From: Deinandra increscens subsp. villosa
Taxonomy: Eukaryota > Streptophyta > Magnoliopsida > Asterales > Asteraceae
Assembly: GCA_039602395.1 (NCBI GenBank)
Contig: JBCNJP010000007.1
Coordinates: forward strand, 118,702,957 to 118,766,956
Direction of reading: 5' to 3'
Length of the DNA stretch: 64,000 nucleotides
Shown: piece by piece, positions 56,969 through 64,000 of the stretch
Position numbering within the stretch: the first letter of the stretch is position 1
How the letters are laid out: each line of letters opens with the position of its first letter
Notes under the pieces: model-generated
Databases searched by the model: none
The model's input: the letters and a program-made list of their open reading frames with translations, nothing else
Told to the model about the DNA's origin: nothing
Made by a program: the position numbers and the translations under genes

Positions 56969-57780
56969 TGTAACAGCCCAGGCAATCTGTACCAAGATAT
57001 TGTCCGCTTTGCTTCCTACCAGTTGCAAGGCTTAGGCTATCCGTAGTAGATGGAGCCCCTTGTGGGTGTTATGCGCCGTCATGTGGCGTCCATGTCAGCA
57101 AAAGGGCTCCATGAAAAAAGTGATGTAGTGGTAATATTTTTTATAACCCCCCATAACTCGCTCTAATTATTAACCAATTATTATTTTAAAAACTCCACTC
57201 AATTAAATCTATCCAATAAAAAAAAGAAAAAAAAACAACCAATCAAGAAAGGAAGAGGGAGGCGTTATTAATATAACGTCGGTGATTCCATCACCTAAGA
57301 TGGCGCCCTAGGGGGGTGGGGAAGGGGGGTTATAAGGGCGTTATATTAGGCAAAAGTGGTGGAGATGACGCCCCACTACGAATAACCTTAGGGCTTAGAT
57401 CCTCCTACGTGTTGCTGGGCTCAAGAAGTCACGATTCTAAAACGCGTCTTGGAGAGAGGTATCCACATCCTTTTGAAGATGTGCTTCGTTCCCCCTTCAG
57501 CGATGTGAGATATCACAATCCACCCCCATTAGGTAGCCCAGCGTCCTCGCTGGCACAACGCCGAAACCTGGCTCTGATATCCTTTCTAACAGCCCAGACA
57601 GACCGCACCAAAATATTGTCCGTTTTGCTCCCTACCATTTGCAAAGCTTAGAGCTTAAATCCCCCTACCTATTACTAGGCTCAGGAAATCACGATTTTAA
57701 AACGTGTCTTGGAATGAGAGGTATCCACATCCTTTTTAAAGAAGTGATTCGTTTCCCCTCCATCGATGTGGGATATCACA
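56969..57780 (-). mobile_element. TRIM retrotransposon with 67-bp internal region
   Basis: Two LTRs, 57585-57780 (5' on the minus strand) and 56969-57517 (3', interrupted by a MITE; 193 bp without it), share TTTAAAACGYGTCTTGGA, GAGGTATCCACATCCTTTT and GATGTGRGATATCACA. Between them only 67 bp remain, with GGATATCAGAGC next to the 5' LTR, two mismatches from the Met primer site, and GGGGGTGGAT before the 3' LTR as a polypurine tract. No protein is encoded, so it depends on other elements. Outer 5-bp flanks do not match. I recognise the LTR as a widespread plant repeat type. Confidence 0.8.
57035..57387. mobile_element. PIF/Harbinger-type MITE inside the TRIM LTR
   Basis: GGCTATCCGTAGT and ACTACGAATAACC are imperfect inverted ends (10 of 13), flanked by TTA (57032-57034, 57388-57390). 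Removing it and one TTA restores an LTR that matches its partner. The 353 bp are non-coding and share GTCAGCAAAAGGGCTCCATG with the element near 39260. Confidence 0.85.
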
Positions 57781-58740
57781 AGATAAGAGTATCTAAGCTT
57801 TAAACCCTACAACTAGTAGGAAGTAAAAAACAATATTTTGATGTGATTTACATGGACTACTGTTACACCATTGTTAACTGAACTCTCATATGATAACACC
57901 CATACAAAAACTCCATGATTATAGATTAACTAGGCTATCTCATCGCAAGGTCCTTCCATACGCATTTAATGACGTGGATTTTGTCCCTTTTTCATTCATT
58001 CCGCGATGTTGATTGTTGAATGCGTTTCGAATAGTCCATGACATTATATTTTACCTACCGCAAATTAAAAACAACTTAAATGTTATACTTACTACAATAT
58101 ACAATGGTAGGATTTTAAAGTAATTCAATATCTCCAAAATCTATAAGATAATGGATAAACCAAAGTATAAATTTCACCCGGTTTGGATAATTCGTTAATT
58201 CATCCAATACCTATAAAAAAGTGCTTCTTTTTTGACACGCTATTTAAATCCTCACACATCAATACATATTAATTCATCCAATAATATGTTAAATTTGTTA
58301 TGTTTGAAAGAGATTGGTAAAAAAATAAAATTTTATTTTTATAATATTAATGTCAAGTGGCATCCACCAAGACTATAATGTGACGTTGCATAATAAGCTC
58401 AAAGTTACTATCTCTAAAGGTCTATATTTGTTAATATCGTAATAAAAAAATGTTTAAGTAGATTTTGATATTTTACAAAAAAATATTTATAAATGTTTAT
58501 TATTCTTGTATGAACGGTCATTTTTCTCCCTTTTTAAGAAACTAAAAAGAAAAGAATGTTTCTATTGAATTTCCTTTTTAAATATATAAATAAATTAAAA
58601 TAACTATAAAAATATTAAAAAAAAAACAGAAAAGTAAAAGTTCGTCTACAAAATATCTCGAGTAAACAAAATGTTCTTCTTTTTAATTTCATTAGAAAAA
58701 TTTATCTTAACAACTTTTAGAATATATTTAAAAAAAATAA
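57781..58740. other. AT-rich intergenic DNA, no gene seen
   Basis: No frame or repeat structure is recognised. Confidence 0.4.
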
Positions 58741-58742
58741 AA

Positions 58743-58745
<3 letters not shown>

Positions 58746-58784
<39 letters not shown>

Positions 58785-58956
58785 GAGAGGATCATTTGAG
58801 AACCAATTTGATTTGAGAACTAAAAAGAACTAATTTGAGCCACATGTTTATTACATGTATCCCCCCTCCCATGAATTGTAGTGGTCCCCCCTGAAATTTG
58901 TGGTTGAGATTTAGTTCTCAAAAGTTCTCAAAATAAAAAGTTCTCATTTGAACCTA

Positions 58957-58999
<43 letters not shown>
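58746..58999. repeat. TA microsatellite split by a MITE
   Basis: TA repeats at 58746-58782 and 58961-58999 flank the 178-bp element at 58783-58960, which entered one longer TA tract. Confidence 0.85.
58783..58960. mobile_element. Small MITE in the TA tract
   Basis: GGGAGAGGATCATTTGAGAAC on the left and GTTCTCATTTGAACCTAACCC on the right are imperfect inverted ends, and GAACTAAAAAGAACT lies just inside. Non-coding. The target duplication cannot be read in TA repeats. Confidence 0.65.
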
Positions 59000-59005
<6 letters not shown>

Positions 59006-59599
59006 CGAGTGACTAGGATTGTTATTTTAAAACTTGATTTGGATTCCATTTAATAACTGAGTTTGAGTCCTAGTTCCATATACCAAGCAACTAGGTTTGT
59101 GAGCATGACTATTAATAAACCGAAGTTTTAACATTTGAGGCTATTTATGTTTATATTCGTTCATTTATTTTTAATGTAACAAATAACGTTTAACATAAAA
59201 TTATAAACGGATATTTTTTTATTATTTATGTTCATTCATTAAGAAATAAGAATGTTTTATTAATGATTTTTATTTTATAAGAAAAGCTTGATATATAATA
59301 CTTTTGTTCTATAAACAGTTGATATGAAACTTTTTTATACAAACACTTGATATATAACTATTTATTTCTAGCTGTTAAAAAACAACTATTTTTATTCTAT
59401 AAATGTTTTTTAAAAATTATAAGAAAATGTTTCTAACAAAATGAAAAGAAAAGAAGCTTTTGTTTGATCATGATATTTAATAAAAAAAGTTCTCATCTTT
59501 TTTAAATTTTAGATCTTTGTTAAATGGTTTTTCGACCAATAGAAACCTAATACGAATTATAAACGTATACACAAGAATTATAAAACATTTAGAAAACCT
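59000..59599. other. AT-rich DNA, no gene seen
   Basis: Strongly AT-rich, with TTGATATRAAACTTT-type phrases repeated near 59290-59350. No coding frame. Confidence 0.4.
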
Positions 59600-59745
59600 T
59601 TTTTATTTTATAGAAAACCTTTTCAAAGTTTTTTTAAAACATTTTTTTATATAGGAGTTCTTTTATCCACTGAAAATAGAAGATAGAATATAACTTTTTT
59701 TTAAAAAAAAAGCCGTTTTGGAAAATATGTTTTAAATCATCTATT
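59600..59745. repeat. Dispersed repeat, second copy of 21415-21560
   Basis: Shares TTTTTATATAGGAGTTCTTT, GAAGATAGAATATAACTT and GTTTTGGAAAATATGTTT with 21415-21560. The LINE starts immediately after it, so the LINE inserted at or cut off the end of this repeat. Confidence 0.75.
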
Positions 59746-59747
59746 TT

Positions 59748-60547
59748 CAACCCTTAATCGTGTTCAGATAGCATGGAAATGGGGAAAGACCTTATGTGTA
59801 GACAATGATCATGAAGAACCATTGGCATTTGGTAGGGTTTGTATTTCTTCCAGAAGCGTTGAAAAGATTCATGACACTATTCATGTAAAGGTGAAAAACA
59901 AAGTGTACAAAGTGGTTGTTACGGAATTGCATGCTTGGTCACCGTCGTTTGAAAGCGTAAACGATGATGAATCATTTGTGGATAGTGAGGAATCGTTCCA
60001 TATGTTAGATGGGCAAGAGAAGGTTTTTAATGGTGAAATAGATAAGGAAGAGCTAAATAAAGGGGATGTTAAAGGGGACTCAAACTCTGACCCGTTTAAC
60101 ATTATGGAGGCTATTCGAGTGGGTAATGTCGAATTGAAGGATAAGGAGTCTCCATCTATATCATTATCCAAACCACCGGGTTTTTCGAACGCCGTGAATA
60201 TTCAGATCGGGGAATCACCAAAAGTATCATTTGAAGAAGTTGACATGAGGAAGGGAGAAGACAAAAACGATTACACTCACTGTAATATTAAAGATGATTC
60301 TTCTGAGGGGGTAATAAGGAAGGTGGCAAACGCAATTTCTGAGGAGGAGGTGGGTATGAGTGAATTTAAAAAAAATGAAAAGGATGACAGTAATAATATT
60401 GATAAATTTAGCCGGAGTGTATCAATTTTGGAAGAATTTGATAGGCACATTGAACGGGGTTTAGCATTGGGGTTGGATATGGAAGGCTCTAAAAAAGATC
60501 TTGTGAACTTGATAAACCGGATGAGTGGTGTCAACGTTTCCCAATGA
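59748..60547 (+). pseudogene. LINE ORF1, 5'-truncated
   Basis: The frame is open from about 59748, without a start codon that fits, to TGA at 60545-60547. It begins inside the conserved ORF1 C-terminal part (Trp-Lys-Trp-Gly-Lys, then Phe-Gly-Arg-Val-Cys-Ile) and continues into a long acidic, poorly conserved tail. In intact elements the protein binds LINE RNA. The 5' UTR and N-terminal RNA-binding domain are missing. Its stop overlaps the ORF2 start as ATGA, which suggests ORF2 is made by termination-reinitiation. Confidence 0.8.
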
Positions 60548-63500
60548 ATATTTTGTCTATAAATGCTTGCGGGGTAGGGGCGACGAGAAAGGTTAGAGTT
60601 ATTTCGGAATTATGTCGGGATCATGGTATTAATTTTTTAGCTATTCAAGAAACCCATTTAGATTTTGTTGAGGTTGGAACGGTTCGTGGATTATGGGGTA
60701 ACAATACTTTTGATTGGAAATGTGCTAGTGCCAATGGTCGTTCGGGAGGGTTGGTCAGTATTTGGGATCCTTTTTCCTTTGCTCATTTTGAAAACTTCAT
60801 TTTTGAGAATATTCTCATCATTCGCGGAAAGTGGATATGTCACGAGCTGGATTGTTATATGGTTAATGTCTATGCTCCTCAAGGAAGTAGGAAAAAACGG
60901 GAATTATGGTCTTTTCTTGACATTTTCATGAGGTCACATCCAGGGGACTACTTGTTGTTCGGAGACTTTAATGTTTCTAGATTTGAATCGTAAAGATGTG
61001 GGGTTGCTTTTAATAGACGGGAGGCTGACGAGTTTAATGACTTCATAGACAAATCCAATTTGGAAGACATTAAATTGGGGGGTTTCAAATTCACTCGGAT
61101 TAGTTCGAATGGTTTGCAACAAACTAAACTGGATCGGTTCCTTTTTTCGCAATCTGTGTGCGATCACCTTGATAACTATGAGGCAGTGGTGGTTAATAAA
61201 AAGGTAGCGGATCATCGCCCAATCATTTTTCGTCTTTCAAAGAAAGATTTTGGACCAATTCCTTTCAAATACTATAACTATTGGATGAACTTGGATGAGT
61301 ATGATAATGTGGTGGGAAACGCTTGGGAGAGTGTGACTGATAAAGACCATGTTAACCAATTTATTCGGTTCAAAGAAAAACTTAAAATGGTGAAAAAGAA
61401 CCTTCAAGTTTGGAACTCTAATCGCCGGTTGATCGAAACCGGTGCGATCTCAAGTTTGGAAGATAAACTAGTGGAGATTGAAAGTGAATTGGAATTCGGC
61501 CAAATAAATGAGGAGATTATCATTGAGAAGATGGCGACTTTAAATGAGTTAGAAAAAGTCCAGAAAAATAAAAACCTTGAAATGTTACAAAAAATCAAGC
61601 GAACGTGGACGATGGAGGGTGATGAAAATTCAAAATTCTTTCACTCGTATTTAAAGAAAAGAAGAAGATTATTGGCCATTAGAGGGGTGAAACATAATGG
61701 GGTTTGGATTGAATCACCGGAGGAGATCAAGAAAGTGTTCTTTGAGTATCATGCGTCGAGGTTTGCAGGAACCGATTGGACCCATGTTAGATTAGATGGT
61801 CTTCACTTTAATCAAGTTGATGAGGTCGAGGTTAGTTTTTTGGAGGGTCTTCCTTCGATTGGAGAGGTTAGAAATGCGGTTTGGGACTGTGGGAACAACA
61901 AAGCACCGGGACCGGATGGTTTCACTTTCGCTTTTGTGAAACACCATTGGGCAATTATTCAATCCGATGTGCTTCTGTTCATCAAATATTTCTTTGAAAA
62001 AAAATCAATTCCTAGGGGGTGTAACGCTTCGTTTATTACTCTTATCCCCAAAATTGAGAACCCGATATTGATTTCTGATTTCCGTCCGATTAGCCTGATT
62101 AACATTCAATACAAGATTATTGCTAAACTGCTTGCTAATAGACTGGCAAGGGTTGTTGATAAATTGGTCAATCCGGTTCAGTCCGCGTTTATTGGTGGAA
62201 GACAAATTCTTGACGGTCCGCTAATGTTAAATGAAATTGTTAGTTGGCACAAACGAAAGAAGAAAAAAATGATGATTTTTAAGGTGGATTTCGCGAAGGC
62301 CTATGATTCCTTAAACTGGGACTATCTTTTTGCGATTCTTGGGGTGATGGGTTTTGGTGATACGTGGATAAAACTTATTCGGGCTTGCCTTGTTTCTGCT
62401 ACATCGTCAGTTCTTATTAATGGAAGTCCGACTAAAGAATTTCCAATTGAGAAGGGCCTTAGACAGGGAGACCCCATTTCTCCCTTCTTATTCATTCTTG
62501 CTATGGAGGGGTTGCATGCCATAATTAATAAAGAGGTTATAGATGGGGGTTTCACTCCGGTTAAAGTTGGTAATAAAAAAGTGGATATCTCTCATCTCTT
62601 CTATGCAGACGATGTCATTTTCGTTGGTGAATGGTCTAGCTCCAACTTTGAAGCTATTCATCGAATTCTAGATGGTTTTTCGAAAGTTTCAGGTCTCAAG
62701 ATCAATAATGTCAAATCCAATCTTTTTGGGGTCGGGGTTTTGGATAACGAGGTGGTTGATATGGCGAAAAGCAGAGGTTGTAAAATTGGAACATGGCCTT
62801 TTCGCTATCTGGGCATTCCGATTGGTGAAAAGATGAACTCCGTGAAAGCTTGGAACCCGATCATTGATAAAGTTAAAGCTAGACTTGCGAGGTGGAAGAT
62901 TGGATTGCTTTCTGCTGGTGGTAGAGCGACACTGGTTTCCTCGGTACTTGGTTCTCTCCCCATATATTACATTTCTCTTTTTCGCCCCCCCCTAAAAAGG
63001 TAATTTCTATTTTAGAAGGCATTAGAGCCAAATTTTTTTGGGGTGGGGATGAAAACAGTAGAAAAATGCATTGGGTGAAATGGGATTTGGTCTTAAATGA
63101 TAAAAATCTAGGCGGCATCGGGACTGGGAGCATTAGTGCTTTGAATCAGGCGCTTCTTCTCAAATGAAAATGGAGATTTATCAACAATAGATCTCAATTG
63201 TGGGTTAGGGTTATTGATTCTATTTACATGGATTCTGCGATTAAAGTGGGTCTTAGGTATAAGGACAATGGGGTTTGGATTGGCATTTGTAAATCTAATA
63301 ACAACCTTCACCTGAAACGTATAATTCCGGAGAATGCCTTTTTTAGGCGGGTGGGGAAAGGTAACAATACTAGATTCTGGGAGGACCTTTGGGTGGGTGA
63401 GAAGATTTTGGCTGAAAAATTCCCTAGACTTTATGCTTTGGAAAAAAAGAAAGATTGTTTGGTGAGTGATCGGAGACTGGATGAAAACTGGATTTGGGAT

Positions 63501-64000
63501 TGGAGACGGGGTCTTCGAACCGGGGTGGAGGAGACACAATTTGGAATTCTCAGGTCGACGATTTCTCAGGTTATTATGAAGCAGGAAGATGATTCTTGGG
63601 GTTGGAACTTTGATGGTAAAAATGATTTTTTGGTGAAAGACGTGAGGAAAGGAATTGAAAAATTGGTCTTGCCGAGAAATAATGAGGAGACTAAGTGGTC
63701 TAAGACTATTCCTAAGAAGGTGAACATCTTCAGATGGCGGCTTATGAATGATAGTCTACCGGTTCGTAGTAAACTTTTGAAAGAGGTATATCTATTCCGG
63801 TGGTTAGTTGCGTCTTCTGTGATAATCCTTTGGAAACAAACCGTCATTTATTCGGAGAATGTATTACCATTCTTAACGTGTGGCAGAAAATTAAAGCGTG
63901 GCTTCAAATTGATACAACGACTAGTTGCTTCCCCAAAGAAGCTATGTCTTGGCTTGGAGATTCTCAGCTTTCAAAGAAGAAAAAAAAGATAGTTGATGGC
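60544..64000 (+). pseudogene. L1-type LINE ORF2: endonuclease, reverse transcriptase, zf-RVT
   Basis: ORF2 nicks target DNA and copies the element RNA at the nick. The APE-type endonuclease has Asn in Ile-Asn-Ala-Cys-Gly, Glu in Ile-Gln-Glu-Thr-His (about 60641), Gly-Asp-Phe-Asn (60961) and Asp-His in Ala-Asp-His-Arg-Pro (about 61208). The reverse transcriptase has Phe-Arg-Pro-Ile-Ser-Leu, Lys-Val-Asp-Phe-Ala-Lys-Ala-Tyr-Asp, Gln-Gly-Asp-Pro and Phe-Tyr-Ala-Asp-Asp (about 62600). Lesions: TAA at 60991-60993, frameshift at the C run 62984-62992, TGA at 63165-63167, frameshift near 63785. After the last, another frame shows the zinc-binding Cys-Val-Phe-Cys...His...Cys. It runs off the window, so the poly(A) end is unseen. 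Few lesions in 3.4 kb indicate a fairly young copy. Confidence 0.93.

Noticed and set aside
1..64000. Integrated plant pararetrovirus sequence
   Set aside because: Every reverse transcriptase or gag fragment seen fits LINE or copia layouts; no viral movement-protein or coat features were noticed.

Overview
This is nuclear DNA of a flowering plant: a eudicot, and most likely a daisy-family (Asteraceae) species. The family guess rests on my recognition of the repeat families and not on a search. The DNA is very AT-rich, genes carry GT..AG introns, and nearly everything recognisable is transposon-derived. No bacterial, organellar or viral gene block is visible. Two runs of exactly 500 N (26481-26980, 47373-47872) are scaffold gaps.

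The one clear host gene is a 9-lipoxygenase on the + strand (27152-33041). Nine exons join to exactly 873 codons (872 aa plus stop), with the iron ligands and the terminal Ser-Val-Ser-Ile in place. Its promoter and first exon also appear left of the first gap. The left copy ends at the first N and the right copy starts just after the last N, so this is almost certainly an unmerged contig overlap and not a second gene.

Layout. 0-15 kb: small elements (SINEs, Mutator-type MITEs at 4246-5006, 5325-5705 and 8738-9063, a hAT-type element at 12484-13072), a GC-rich remnant with a zinc finger and possible nuclease domain (2906-3949, -), a Harbinger ORF1 relic and broken LINEs. 15-25 kb: LINE relic, MITEs, a degenerate minisatellite, a lone LTR with primer-binding site, and a copia 3' end with a long LTR. 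25-33 kb: contig overlap and lipoxygenase. 33-42 kb: few recognisable features; a C-rich array with short palindromes (34.8-35.6 kb), a SINE and nested MITEs. 42-50 kb: copia fragments, Harbinger-like and unknown broken genes, a cluster of tRNA-like sequences, and a CACTA-type terminus with about 150-bp repeats. 50.4-55.8 kb: a hAT-type element interrupted by a 3.85-kb Mutator-like element (MULE) with almost identical 221/222-bp inverted repeats and a perfect 9-bp target duplication; it holds an internally deleted transposase and, on the opposite strand, a spliced GRF zinc-finger gene. 55.8-59.7 kb: a long-TIR element, a TRIM retrotransposon with only 67 bp of internal DNA and a Harbinger MITE in one LTR, and a MITE in a TA tract. 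59.7-64 kb: a 5'-truncated LINE, broken at several points, running off the window.

Apart from the lipoxygenase, the genes belong to mobile elements and do not form a host pathway. The most unusual item is the two-gene MULE nested in a hAT element. Next are the GC-rich zinc-finger/nuclease-like remnant and the 43-50 kb block, which may be one composite transposon.
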